Assembly: GCA_963764565.1 (NCBI GenBank)
Contig: CAVXTD010000017.1
Span: forward strand, 30,701-94,700
Reading direction: 5' to 3'
DNA length: 64,000 nt
From: DATBLE01 sp963764565
GTDB taxonomy: Bacteria; Actinomycetota; Thermoleophilia; Gaiellales; Gaiellaceae
Shown one piece after another: positions 36,245-44,397 of this stretch (the first letter of the stretch is position 1; each line of letters starts with the position of its first letter). A program made the translations under genes and the position numbers. The notes below the pieces were generated by a model. It saw nothing but the letters and a program-made list of their open reading frames with translations. It did not search any database and was not told where the DNA came from.

Positions 36245-36259
36245 CTAGGCAATGCCTAG
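36245..36259. promoter_or_regulatory. inverted repeat over the TOBE-regulator start codon
   Basis: CTAGGC-AAT-GCCTAG (arms 36245-36250 and 36254-36259) contains the ATG at 36252. It may be an autoregulatory operator of the mod operon. The arms are only 6 bp, so chance is not excluded. Confidence 0.4.
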
Positions 36260-36629
36260 GCAAGAGACCTATTCGGCGGCTGAGGCGGCGCGGGCGCTCG
36301 GGATCAGCCTCGACACCCTGCGGCGCTGGGACCGCGCCGGCCGGATCCGAACCGAGCGCGACGCGGCGAACCGCCGGCTCGTTCCGGCAGTCGAGATCGA
36401 GCGGCTGCGGGGAGCCGATCCCGACCGGATGAGCGCGCGCAACCACTTCCGGGGCGTTGTCCGCGAGGTGCGGATCGAGGGGCTGCTCGCGCAGATCGAG
36501 CTCGACGTGACCGAACCTGCCCGGGTGGTCGCGATCATCACCCGCGACGCGGCGGAGGAGCTCGGCCTGAAGCCCGGGATGGGCGCCGCCGCGGTCGTCA
36601 AGGCGACGTCGGTGATGGTCGAGCTGTGA
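36252..36629 (+). CDS. MerR/excisionase-type HTH plus TOBE molybdate-binding regulator
   Basis: A 125-residue protein. Residues about 5-52 are a MerR/excisionase-like helix-turn-helix (TYSAAEAARALGISLDTLRRWDRAGRI, ANRRLVPAVEIERL). Residues about 60-125 form a single TOBE (molbindin) domain (SARNHFRGVVREVRIEGLLAQIELDV, GLKPGMGAAAVVKATSVMVEL) that would bind molybdate or tungstate. It is the first gene of the modABC operon and overlaps modA (GTGA), so it likely controls molybdate uptake in place of ModE. An inverted repeat covers its start. Confidence 0.88.
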   Translation: MPRQETYSAAEAARALGISLDTLRRWDRAGRIRTERDAANRRLVPAVEIERLRGADPDRMSARNHFRGVVREVRIEGLLAQIELDVTEPARVVAIITRDAAEELGLKPGMGAAAVVKATSVMVEL

Positions 36630-37343
36630 GAGCGGCGATCGCCGCGCCGCTCGTCGCGGCCGCACTAGGCGTGCCGGCGACGGCGGGCACGCCGAGACTG
36701 ACGGTCTACGCCGCAGCGTCGCTGACCGAGGTCTTCCCGCGGATCGACGCGCGTGCCCGCTACAGCTTCGCCGGCTCCACCGATCTCGCGCTCCAGATCC
36801 GCCAGGGCGCGCCGGCCGACGTCTTCGCCTCGGCGAGTCCGCAGTACACGCAGGATCTCTTCAGGCGGGGCCTCGTCGAGAAGCCGAGGAAGTTTGCGAA
36901 GAACCGGCTGGTCGTGATCGTGCCCCGGTCGAACCCCGCGCGCATCCGCTCGGTCGCCGATCTGAAGCGTCCCGGGATCAGGCTCGTCCTCGCCGCCCCC
37001 GCGGTTCCGATCGGTGGCTACGCGAGGCAGGCGCTCGCCCGGCTCGGCCTCGAGCGCCGCGCTGCGCAACGTCGTCAGCGAGGAGCACGACGTGAAGGGC
37101 GTGGTCGGGAAGGTCGCACTCGGCGAGGCCGACGCCGGCCTGGTCTACGTGACCGACGTGAAGCCGGTCGCCGGCAAGGTGCGCACGATCGCGGTGCCGG
37201 CGCGGGGCCAGCCCACGGTGTCCTACGAGATCGCCGTCGTCACGTCGAGCCGGCACAAGGCCGCGGCCAGAGCGTTCGTCGCCCGCGTGCTCGGCGAGGT
37301 CGGCCGAGGCCATCTCGCGGCCGCAGGGTTCCTGTTGCCGTGA
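36626..37343 (+). CDS. modA: molybdate ABC transporter substrate-binding protein (one frameshift)
   Basis: About 239 residues with an N-terminal signal (IAAPLVAAALGVPATA). The mature part is ModA-like: LTVYAAASLTEVFP, YSFAGSTDLALQIRQGAPADVFASAS, KNRLVVIVP, VPIGGYARQAL and GEADAGLVYVTDV. One extra base near 37062 (after ARLGL) breaks the frame before SAALRNVVSEE. The oxyanion-binding Ser/Tyr residues expected in ASL and YVTD are present. There is no lipobox Cys, so anchoring is uncertain. GTG 36626 overlaps the regulator stop. Confidence 0.88.
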
Positions 37344-38167
37344 GACGTACTGCCTTTACGACGGCGGCGGCCGCGGCTGTTCTGCTCGCTCTCGGCTTCC
37401 TGCTGCTGCCGGTGGTCGCGATCTTCCTGCGCGTCTCGCCCGGCGAGCTGGTCGGCCGGCTCGACGACCGCGTCGTTCTCGACGCACTGGCGGTGACGGC
37501 GAAGACGAACGGGATCGCGTTCGCGCTGACGCTCCTCGTCGGCACGCCGGCGGCGTACCTGATCGCGACCAGGCGCTTCGCCGGTCGTGCCCTGGTCGTC
37601 ACGCTGTGCGAGTTGCCGCTGGTGCTGCCGCCCGCCGTCGCGGGGATCGGGCTGCTCGCCGCGTTCGGCCGGCTCGGGCTCCTCGGGGGCACGCTCGACG
37701 CGGCCGGGATTCGCGTCGGCTTCACACAGGCTGCGGTCGTGCTCGCCGTTCTCTTCGTCGCCGGGCCCTTCTACCTGCGCCAGGCGATCGCGGCGTTCGA
37801 GGCGGTCGACCCCACCCTGCTGGCGGCCGCGCGAACGCTCGGAGCGGGTCCGGGTCGGACGTTCCTGCGCGTTGCACTCCCGCTCGCGGGCAACGGGCTC
37901 GGCGCCGGGGCCGCGCTCTCGCTGGCCCGCGGGATCGGCGAGTTCGGCGCGACGATCATGTTCGCCGGCAGCCTCCAGGGCGTCACCCAGACCCTGTCGC
38001 TCGCGGTCTACGCCCAGTTCGACGTCGACTTCACCCGCGCACTCGCGCTCGGCGCGCTGCTGGTCGTCTTCAGCGCGACGGTTCTGCTCACGATCAAGGC
38101 GGTCGGCTCATGGCGGCGCTCTCCTTCGAGCTCGCCGTTCCTCTTCGCTCCTTCGAGCTCGCGCTAG
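37340..38167 (+). CDS. modB: molybdate ABC transporter permease
   Basis: About 275 residues with six membrane helices. The EAA loop typical of importer permeases reads FEAVDPTLLAAARTLGAGPGRTFLRVALPLAGNG. Helix PLVLPPAVAGIGLLAAFG and the ARGIGEFGATIMFAGSLQG segment identify ModB. GTG 37340 overlaps the modA stop (GTGA). The modC ATG (38110) lies 58 bases inside its 3' end, an unusually long overlap that may reflect an indel near 38110-38160 rather than a real extension. Confidence 0.88.
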   Translation: MRRTAFTTAAAAAVLLALGFLLLPVVAIFLRVSPGELVGRLDDRVVLDALAVTAKTNGIAFALTLLVGTPAAYLIATRRFAGRALVVTLCELPLVLPPAVAGIGLLAAFGRLGLLGGTLDAAGIRVGFTQAAVVLAVLFVAGPFYLRQAIAAFEAVDPTLLAAARTLGAGPGRTFLRVALPLAGNGLGAGAALSLARGIGEFGATIMFAGSLQGVTQTLSLAVYAQFDVDFTRALALGALLVVFSATVLLTIKAVGSWRRSPSSSPFLFAPSSSR

Positions 38168-39146
38168 CGCTCGACGTCGGGCGCGAGACCTTCGCGCTCG
38201 TCGGGCCGTCCGGCGCGGGCAAGACGACCGTGCTGCGGTCGATTGCGGGTCTCATCCGGCCGGCACGCGGCCGTGTCGAGCTCGGCGGCGAGACGCTGTT
38301 CGACTCGGCGGCGCGGCATCAACCTGCCGCCGGAGGAGCGTCGCGTCGGTGTCGTCTTTCAGGAGTACGCCCTCTTCCCGCATCTCACCGTCGAGGGGAA
38401 CGTCGGCTTCGGCGGCCGTGAGCGGGCCCACGAGCTGCTCGAGCGATTCCGCATCGCGCACTTGGCGAAAGCGCGGCCGGCTGGAGCTCTCGGGCGGCGA
38501 GCGGCAGCGAGTCGCGCTCGCCCGCGCGCTGGCCCGCGACCCGGCCGTGCTGCTGCTCGACGAGCCGATGGCCGCGCTCGACGCCCACACGCGGGCGGAG
38601 GTGCGCGCCGAGCTCCAGGAGCTGCTGCGGGAGCTCGCGCTGCCGACCGTCCTCGTCACGCACGACTTCGAGGACGCTGCCGCGCTCGCCGACCGTGTCG
38701 GGGTGATCGCGGGCGGCAAGCTGCTCCAGCTCGGCACTCCGGACGAGCTCGTTGCCGCACCGAGCGATGCATTCGTCGCCGGCTTCACGGGCGGCAATCT
38801 CCTGCACGGGTTCGCCCGCCCGACGCGCGAAGGGCTGACCGAGGTCGTGCTCGACGGGGGCGCCGTCGTCTTCTCGACCGATCGCGGCGAGGGGCGTGTC
38901 GGGGTGGTCGTCCACCCGTGGGAGGTGTCGATCGCGCAAACGGCGGCCGCCGACTCGGCGCTCAACCACGTCAGCGCGCCGATCGCGTCGCTGGTCACGA
39001 TCGGAAATCGCGTCCGGGTGCGGGTCGGCCCGCTCGTGGGCGAAGTGACCGCGGCCTCGGCCGAGCGGCTCGGGCTCGAGCGTGGCCAGGTCGTCGTCGC
39101 CTCGTTCAAGGCGACCGGCGCGCGCCTCGTGCCGCTGCGGGACTGA
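38110..39146 (+). CDS. modC: molybdate ABC transporter ATPase with TOBE domain (two frameshifts)
   Basis: About 345 residues. Walker A is GPSGAGKTT, the Q-loop VGVVFQEYALFPHLTVEGNV, the signature LSGGERQR, Walker B VLLLDEPMAALD and the switch His in VLVTHDFEDAAAL. The C-terminal about 90 residues hold a TOBE-like domain (APIASLVTIGNRVRVRVG, RGQVVVASFKATGARLVPL). Extra bases near 38309 (before GINLPPEERR) and 38480 (before the signature) shift the frame. It completes the mod operon and energises molybdate import. Confidence 0.88.
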
Positions 39147-39154
39147 GCCGGTCG

Positions 39155-39745
39155 CTAGATGAACTGCCAGCGGCGCGCTTTGGCGAGCGCTTCCAGCTGG
39201 GAGTGGCAGCCGAGCTCGAGCAGAATCGAGCGGATGTGGTTGCGGACGGTCGGCTCTGCGATCCCGAGCCGCTCGGAGATCGATCTGGCCGAGAGGCCCT
39301 CAGCCATCAGCGCGAGCACCTCCAGCTGACGGTCGGTCAGTCTCGGCTCCCGTCCGGAGGGCTTCGCCCGCTCCTCGCCGGCCGCGATCTCCTCGCCGTT
39401 TCGGAGCAGGTGGATGAAGAGCGGCTCGCTTCCGTCGCGGACGGAGATCGTCGAGACGGTGAGCTCCTTCCTCATGCCGTCGCGCGTCTTCATCAGCAGC
39501 ACCTGGCAGCCGACCGGCCACCCTTCGGCAGCCAGCCTTGCGCCGGAGCAGCCTGGATGGCAGACGAGGGAGCCGTTGACGTCGGTCCCTCCCAGCACCT
39601 CCCAGCAGCGTTTGCCGAGAGCCTCCGAGGCGGGAATCCCGGTCAGCTTCTCGGCTGCCTCGTTCCAGCCGACGACCGTGCGATCGGCGTCGAACACGAG
39701 CAGGGCGTCGCCCGAGCGAAACTTCGTTGCCATGGTGGAGAGCAT
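39155..39745 (-). CDS. PAS-LuxR response regulator-like transcription factor
   Basis: A 196-residue protein. Residues about 8-125 form a PAS domain (ALLVFDADRTVVGWNEAAEKLTGIPASEALG) with a Cys-rich insertion, KRCWEVLGG and VCHPGCSG, that could bind metal or respond to redox. The C-terminal 65 residues are a LuxR-type helix-turn-helix (LTDRQLEVLALMAEGLSARSISERLGIAEPTVRNHIRSILLELG). There is no receiver domain. The start is ATG 39745 or 39733. It converges on modC. The target genes are unknown. Confidence 0.85.
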   Translation of the reverse strand: MLSTMATKFRSGDALLVFDADRTVVGWNEAAEKLTGIPASEALGKRCWEVLGGTDVNGSLVCHPGCSGARLAAEGWPVGCQVLLMKTRDGMRKELTVSTISVRDGSEPLFIHLLRNGEEIAAGEERAKPSGREPRLTDRQLEVLALMAEGLSARSISERLGIAEPTVRNHIRSILLELGCHSQLEALAKARRWQFI

Positions 39746-39810
39746 GATCTGCCGCTCAGCCTCGGTCGTCGGCGCCGGCCCTGATTACCGCTTCGGGGAA
39801 ACCCCGACGA

Positions 39811-40941
39811 TCACAGCATCGGGATCTGGCGCAGGATCGTCGGCTCGATCCTGTCGAGAATCGCCATCAGGCCCGGCCCGGTGACGGTGATGCCGTGGTT
39901 ACGCAGGCCGATCACGGCCTCGTTCGGGTTCGGCTCGGCCGCCAGCAGCTCTGCGACGCTGACCGCCAGCTCCTCCGTTCCGCACGGGTAGTTGACGTCG
40001 GTCGCCGGGATGTCCTTCATCCAGGCGTGGACGTGGAGGATCGCGCCGACGCCGGGGTGCGCCTGGTAGATCATCCAGTGCTCGATCGCGTCGACCGACA
40101 CGCGCCGCGGCTCGACCGCCGGCGGGACGCTGAGCACGATCCGACCGTTCTTCTGGTCGTAGTTCGAGACGAGCAGGATGTCGCGGCCCGGCGTCTCGAG
40201 GGCCGACTTGTCGACGCCGCTCGCGCTCATCCAGAAACGCTGCGCGTCCTTCCGTTGCGAGAGGTTGCCGTACGAGAGCCCGCCGATTCCGTAGAGCCGC
40301 TTGACGTGGCGCAACTCCCGCTCGTTCAGCAGGTCCTCGATCGGGAACGGCGAGGGCAGGAGGTCGAGGTCGCCGAGGCGTGCCCCGGCGGCGATGATCT
40401 CCTCGGTCACCTCGTCGCCGCCCCACAGATCGGGCTCGAGGTCGGTGACGAACTCGTTGTCGATCACGAGCCGTGAGCGCGCGAGCGGCAGCAGCCGCTG
40501 GACGACGGCGGCGACGAGTGCCTCCTCGCCCCCTTCGGCGGTGTCGCCGTAGTGGCCGCGCTCCATCGTCGTGAACCACGCACCCTTGCCGGGCACATAG
40601 CAGAGCGCGATGTTCGCGAGCGCGCGGACGAGCATCGGGTAGTCCTCGGGCAGAGAGTGGCTCTCGCGCTCGTACAGGCCGACGACGAAGGTGCCACGCG
40701 CCTTGCGCCGGAACGGCTTCGCATCGTCGGCGTCGACGACGTTGATCACGAGGTCGGCGGTGTCGGCGTCCTCGGTCTCGGAAAGACCGGCTCGCCCGAG
40801 CGCGTTCCGAAGGAGGCTGACGAAACGCTCGAGCGAGCCGGGAGCGAAGCGACCAACGACAGCGAAGGAGGCCGTCGTCGGTGCGGTTGTACCCGACTCG
40901 GCGTCGCCGCCGCGTGGTGAGATTTGACTAGGTGCGCTCAT
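39811..40941 (-). CDS. class II aldolase/adducin-domain protein with an uncharacterised N-terminal half
   Basis: ATG 40941 gives 376 residues. The N-terminal half (about 25-190) has no family I recognise but is well folded-looking (SLERFVSLLRNALGRAGLSE, DTADLVINVVDAD, YPMLVRALANIALCYVPGKG). The C-terminal half (about 205-365) is a class II aldolase domain: IEDLLNERELRHVKRLYG, GAILHVHAWMKDIPATD with the metal-binding HxH, and LRNHGITVTGPG with the third His. The catalytic Glu position cannot be fixed. The same frame continues upstream without a stop into a CopD-like membrane domain, so a natural fusion is possible. Confidence 0.7.
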   Translation of the reverse strand: MSAPSQISPRGGDAESGTTAPTTASFAVVGRFAPGSLERFVSLLRNALGRAGLSETEDADTADLVINVVDADDAKPFRRKARGTFVVGLYERESHSLPEDYPMLVRALANIALCYVPGKGAWFTTMERGHYGDTAEGGEEALVAAVVQRLLPLARSRLVIDNEFVTDLEPDLWGGDEVTEEIIAAGARLGDLDLLPSPFPIEDLLNERELRHVKRLYGIGGLSYGNLSQRKDAQRFWMSASGVDKSALETPGRDILLVSNYDQKNGRIVLSVPPAVEPRRVSVDAIEHWMIYQAHPGVGAILHVHAWMKDIPATDVNYPCGTEELAVSVAELLAAEPNPNEAVIGLRNHGITVTGPGLMAILDRIEPTILRQIPML

Positions 40942-41406
40942 CAGACGATCTCGTGCAAGGACTGCTCCTAGGACGGGCATTGCAACCGTAAGCGTAATCG
41001 ACGCCCAACCCACCAGGACGAGCCGGGGGCGACTTCGTTGCGGTAGGCCATCGCGGATCTCCTTCGCGACCCGCGGGCCGAGCACGAAATCATGGGTGTA
41101 GGCGAGGCAGACGAGCGCGACGAACGCTCCCATCTTGACGGCGAAGACCGCCTTCGGGCCGGCGCCGCTGCCCGGAAGCACGTGGGCGGCAAGCGGGACT
41201 CCCGTCGCGACCATGGTCAGCAGCGCGCCCCAGCCGATCGGGCGCCAGCGCTCGCCCAGCCCGCGCATCGCCGCCGCCCGCGGCTCGCCGGTGAGCCGCC
41301 TGATCGCGGGGACGGCGATGAAGGTGAGCGCGACGCTGCCGCCGACCCATACGGCCGCACCGAGCACGTGCAGGACGACGAAGGTGATCTCCAGCCAGCG
41401 CGCCAT
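40942..41406 (-). CDS. CopD/DUF2269-like four-helix membrane protein, in frame with the aldolase gene
   Basis: ATG 41406 starts about 155 residues with four hydrophobic helices: EITFVVLHVLGAAVWVGGSVALTF, IGWGALLTMVATGVPLAAHVL, AVFAVKMGAFVALVCLAYTHDF and LVLVGWASITLTVAMPVLGAVLA. The HVLGAAVWVGG motif is the heme/copper-protein-like start of CopD and DUF2269 proteins. No stop codon separates it from the aldolase gene; the join reads LARDRLMSAPSQ. Either the two are fused, or an indel near 40960 has erased the normal stop. A different-frame TGA overlapping the ATG at 40941 would be the usual ATGA junction. Confidence 0.65.
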
Positions 41407-41433
41407 CTACGCAGCTTGCCTCACAATGGGTCC

Positions 41434-42046
41434 GTGGAGCGCGAGGACTGGAACCGCAAGCACGGCGAGTCGGGGCCGCTGTTCGGCGTCGAGCCGAACC
41501 GGTTCCTCGTCGCCGAGGTGGAGGGCCTTGTTCCCGGCCGCGCGCTCGACCTCGCCTGCGGAGCCGGCCGCAACGCCGTGTGGCTCGCCGAGCGGGGCTG
41601 GTCGGTGACCGGAGCGGACTTCTCGGATGTGGCGCTCGCGAACGCGCGCCGCCTCGCCGCCGAGCGAAACGTGGAGGTCGAGTGGATCCAGGCCGACCTG
41701 CGCGAGTGGGAGCCGCCTGCGCGCGCGTTCGACCTCGTCGCCGTCCTCTACCTCCAGGTACCCGCCGCCGAGCGCCGGCTCGCGCTGAGCCGCGCCGCCG
41801 ACGCGGTCTCGCCGGGCGGGACGCTGCTCGTGGTCGGCCACGACGTCGAGAACCTGAACGGCGGCTACGGCGGGCCGAAGGATCCGCGCGTTCTCTTCAC
41901 GCCCGACGAGGTCGCAGACGAGCTACCGGGCCTCGAGATCGAGAAGGCCGAGCGGGTGCTGCGACCGGTCGAGACCGAGGACGGCGAGGCGCAGGCGATC
42001 GACGCACTGGTGCGCGCCCGGCGCCCCTCATCTAGCCTGCGCAGGC
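41434..42046 (+). CDS. class I SAM-dependent methyltransferase (TehB-like)
   Basis: About 200 residues. The SAM-binding motif I is ALDLACGAGRNAVWLAERG near residue 40, motif II GADFSDVALANARRLA with the acidic loop, then IQADLREW and FDLVAVLYLQVPAAER. This order resembles tellurite-resistance/thiopurine-type methyltransferases. The protein proper ends near DALVRARRP; the frame continues past the convergent MarR gene, so an indel near 42025 has probably removed the stop (a TAG at 42033 in another frame is the likely real end). The GTG start is preceded by no strong site. Confidence 0.82.
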
Positions 42047-42514
42047 CTCGCCGTCGGCTTCGCCCGCGCCGGGTAGCCGGCCCAGGAGCGAGACGAGCGT
42101 CTCGAGCTCCGCTTTCGTGTAGCGCTCCTCGAACAACGCGCGAACCTGCGCGACGTGCGTGCGCGATGCGTGCTCGAGCTTGTCCCGACCCTCGGCCGTG
42201 AGCACCGCGTAGGTCACGCGGGCGTCGCCCGGGCAGTTCCCCTTCGTCACCCAGCCGGCGCGCTCGAGACCGTCGAGGAGGCGGGTGACCCCTGAGGGTG
42301 TGAGCACCAGGCGCTCGGCGAGGTCGACGCGGCGCATCGCGCCCTCGTCGGCGCGCGACAGGTGGAGCAGCGCCTCGTAGTCGTTGATCGTCAAGCCGTG
42401 ATCCGAAACCAGGTCGGCGCTCATCGCGCGCGTGACCGCGGCATGCGAGCGAAGCAGCCGGATCCAAGCCCCGACGGCGGCAGAAGATTGCTCTGTCAAT
42501 ATTTGACTGGTCAC
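42032..42514 (-). CDS. MarR-family transcriptional regulator
   Basis: A 160-residue winged-helix regulator. The DNA-binding region reads RVDLAERLVLTPSGVTRLLDGLERAGWVTKG and the wing CPGDARVTYAVLTAEGRDKLEHA. N- and C-terminal helices provide dimerisation. It is divergent from the yceI gene; the region between them has a partly palindromic site at 42534-42545. MarR proteins of this kind usually repress a neighbour and respond to phenols or oxidants. It likely controls the yceI-FMN reductase unit, an inference from position. Confidence 0.9.
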   Translation of the reverse strand: MTSQILTEQSSAAVGAWIRLLRSHAAVTRAMSADLVSDHGLTINDYEALLHLSRADEGAMRRVDLAERLVLTPSGVTRLLDGLERAGWVTKGNCPGDARVTYAVLTAEGRDKLEHASRTHVAQVRALFEERYTKAELETLVSLLGRLPGAGEADGEACAG

Positions 42515-42533
42515 GTTTCTGTGCTACAGTTGT

Positions 42534-42545
42534 TTGCGTCCGCAA
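42534..42545. promoter_or_regulatory. candidate MarR operator
   Basis: TTGCG-TC-CGCAA (42534-42545) is an inverted repeat in an AT-rich promoter between marR and yceI, with TTGACT and CTACAG upstream that may be promoter elements. Its position suits control of the divergent genes. Confidence 0.5.
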
Positions 42546-42572
42546 GTAATTGTATCAGGAAGGAGAGACGAA

Positions 42573-43094
42573 ATGGGCACCATCACCGAGACTCAGACGG
42601 CAGCACCGGCAGGTATCTGGACGCTCGACCCGGTGCACTCGCAGGTCGGCTTCGCCGTCAAGCACCAGGGCGTCTCGCTCTTCAAGGGCGGGTTCGACCA
42701 GATCGACGCGAAGCTCGCCGACGGCCAGCTCAGCGGCGCCGCCAAGGTGGCGAGCATCCGTGTCCAGGACGAGAGCCTGACCGGGCATCTGCTCTCGCCC
42801 GACTTCTTCGACGCCGAGCGTTTCCCGACGATCTCGTTCGACTCGAGCGAGCTTCGCATCGAGGGCGGCGATTTCGTCGCCGAGGGCGAGCTGGAGTTGA
42901 AGGGTGTCCGCAAGCCGATCCGGCTGACGGGCACGATCACGGGGCCGGTCGCCGACCGCATCGGGATCGCGCTGGAAACGACGATCGACCGCACCGACTT
43001 CGGCGTCGACTGGAACATGGATCTGCCCACGGGCGAGCCGGCCGTCGAGAACGAGGTCAAGCTCACCGCCGATCTCGAGTTGGTCAAGGCGTAG
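42573..43094 (+). CDS. YceI-family lipocalin-like protein
   Basis: A 173-residue protein. The YceI signatures are GIWTLDPVHSQVGFAVKHQGVSLFKGGF, then FFDAERFPTISFDSSELR and GELELKGVRKPIRLTGTI. The fold is a beta barrel that binds a polyprenoid or amphiphile. There is no signal peptide, unlike E. coli YceI, so it is probably cytoplasmic, as is common in actinobacteria. A strong ribosome-binding site (AAGGAGAGA) sets the ATG. It precedes the FMN reductase by 3 bases and is divergent from marR. Confidence 0.92.
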   Translation: MGTITETQTAAPAGIWTLDPVHSQVGFAVKHQGVSLFKGGFDQIDAKLADGQLSGAAKVASIRVQDESLTGHLLSPDFFDAERFPTISFDSSELRIEGGDFVAEGELELKGVRKPIRLTGTITGPVADRIGIALETTIDRTDFGVDWNMDLPTGEPAVENEVKLTADLELVKA

Positions 43095-43097
43095 GCG

Positions 43098-43655
43098 ATG
43101 CGCATCCTCGGCATCTCCGGAAGCCTGCGCCGCGAGTCGCACAACCGCCGCCTCCTCGAGGAGGCGGCGGAGCTTCTCCCGCGCGGAGTCACGCTCGAGC
43201 TCTTCGACGGCCTGAAGGCCGTCCCGCCCTTCGACGAGGACGACGAGGCCGAGCAGGTGGACGAGGCGGTTGCGGCTCTGCGCGAGGCGATCGCAGGCGC
43301 CGACGCCGTCCTCTTCGCGACGCCCGAGTACAACTCGTCGGTCCCGGGCCAGCTGAAGAACGCAGTCGACTGGGCCTCGCGTCCTCGTGGCGCCGCCGCG
43401 CTGGCGGGCAAGCCCGTCGCGGTCGTCGGTGCAAGCGCGAGCAGCTTCGGCGGCGTCTGGGCGCAGGCCGAGCTGCGGAAGGTGCTGGGCATGGCAGGCG
43501 CCCGGGTGGTCGCCGGCGAGGTTGCCGTACCCCTTGCGCACCGGCGCGTGGAGCAGGACGGGCGGCTACTCGACGACGATCTCCGCGCGCGCCTGCGTGA
43601 GCTGGTCGAGGCGATGCAGGTCGAGGCAATACCGCCGGCCGCGGTCGCCGCGTAG
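43098..43655 (+). CDS. NADPH-dependent FMN reductase-family flavodoxin-like protein
   Basis: A 185-residue flavodoxin-like protein. The FMN phosphate loop is ILGISGSLRRESHNRRLLEEA. The loop LFATPEYNSSVPGQLKNAVDWASR is the family's conserved P-E-Y-N motif. KPVAVVGASASSFGGVWAQAELRKVL follows. These enzymes reduce quinones, azo compounds or chromate. It is in one unit with yceI under probable MarR control, which would suit a response to quinones or phenols. The start codon ATG is 3 bases after the yceI stop. Confidence 0.92.
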   Translation: MRILGISGSLRRESHNRRLLEEAAELLPRGVTLELFDGLKAVPPFDEDDEAEQVDEAVAALREAIAGADAVLFATPEYNSSVPGQLKNAVDWASRPRGAAALAGKPVAVVGASASSFGGVWAQAELRKVLGMAGARVVAGEVAVPLAHRRVEQDGRLLDDDLRARLRELVEAMQVEAIPPAAVAA

Positions 43656-43660
43656 AGGCC

Positions 43661-43927
43661 CTACGCTCCAGAGAGATCGGGCGGGGCGAGCTCGGCGAGC
43701 TGCTGCCGGGCGCGATCGGCCTCCTCGGCGCTCCGTTCGCCATCGAGCGCACGCCGAAGGTCGAGCAGGTGACGCGCGAGCTCGCGGTTGGCGAGATCGA
43801 GCCCGAGCCGCTCGATCGCGCACCCCGGCTCGACCACCGCACCGCCGCGCTCCCAGAAGGCACACCACGCCCGCGGGCACTCCTCGTCGTTTCCGACCGC
43901 CTCGCTCAGGGCGCAATACTTGATCAT
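43661..43927 (-). CDS. small Cys-containing protein, function unknown
   Basis: An 88-residue protein starting at ATG 43927. The N-terminal KYCALSEAVGNDEECPRAWCAFWERGG contains three Cys in a C-x(11)-C-x(4)-C pattern, which could bind a metal or iron-sulfur centre. The C-terminal 50 residues are charged helices (LDLANRELARHLLDLRRALDG). It is convergent with the FMN reductase gene and 56 bases downstream of the VKOR gene on the same strand. I do not recognise a family. Confidence 0.65.
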   Translation of the reverse strand: MIKYCALSEAVGNDEECPRAWCAFWERGGAVVEPGCAIERLGLDLANRELARHLLDLRRALDGERSAEEADRARQQLAELAPPDLSGA

Positions 43928-43983
43928 GGAGGGGAGCCTGAGCCACGGCGCGCCGGGCGCCATCCGCAGCCTCGCTGATCGCG

Positions 43984-44397
43984 CTACGGCATTGCCGCAG
44001 CGCGGCGGAGGCGCTCCGCGGTAGCGACCGCAAGCAGCGCGAGAATTCCGTCGCTGGTCAGGCACCACTGGCAGATTGCGTCGATCACGGCGACCTGGAT
44101 CACGATCAGGTAGATGCCGAAGGCGAAGCCGCCGAGCACGACCGCGGCTCCGAGTGCGGCCGCCTCGATTCGGCTCGAGAGCGTCGTCACGAAGACGGTG
44201 AGATAGGCGGCCAGGCCGAGCACCGCCACGGGGATTCCCGCCGCCTTTGCGTACTTCGAGTGCTGCACCGTCTCGCAGCCGCCCGTCGTGCACGCCAGGC
44301 GCGTGCCGCTGTAGCGGGCGTAGACGAGGTAGGCGGCGACGGCGGCGCCGGCGAGCGCGAGCACGGCGATCGCGGCGCGCAGCCGGCGGTCGGTCAC
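43984..44397 (-). CDS. vitamin K epoxide reductase-family protein
   Basis: A 137-residue, four-helix membrane protein. CTTGGCETVQHS carries the loop cysteines and ICQWC the membrane-embedded redox pair. VKOR homologues in actinobacteria reoxidise DsbA by passing electrons to menaquinone, replacing DsbB. The GTG start at 44397 overlaps the stop of the DsbA-like gene (GTGA), which makes the partnership plain. The Ser in the segment before the CxxC motif typical of this group is also present. Confidence 0.9.
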   Translation of the reverse strand: MTDRRLRAAIAVLALAGAAVAAYLVYARYSGTRLACTTGGCETVQHSKYAKAAGIPVAVLGLAAYLTVFVTTLSSRIEAAALGAAVVLGGFAFGIYLIVIQVAVIDAICQWCLTSDGILALLAVATAERLRRAAAMP

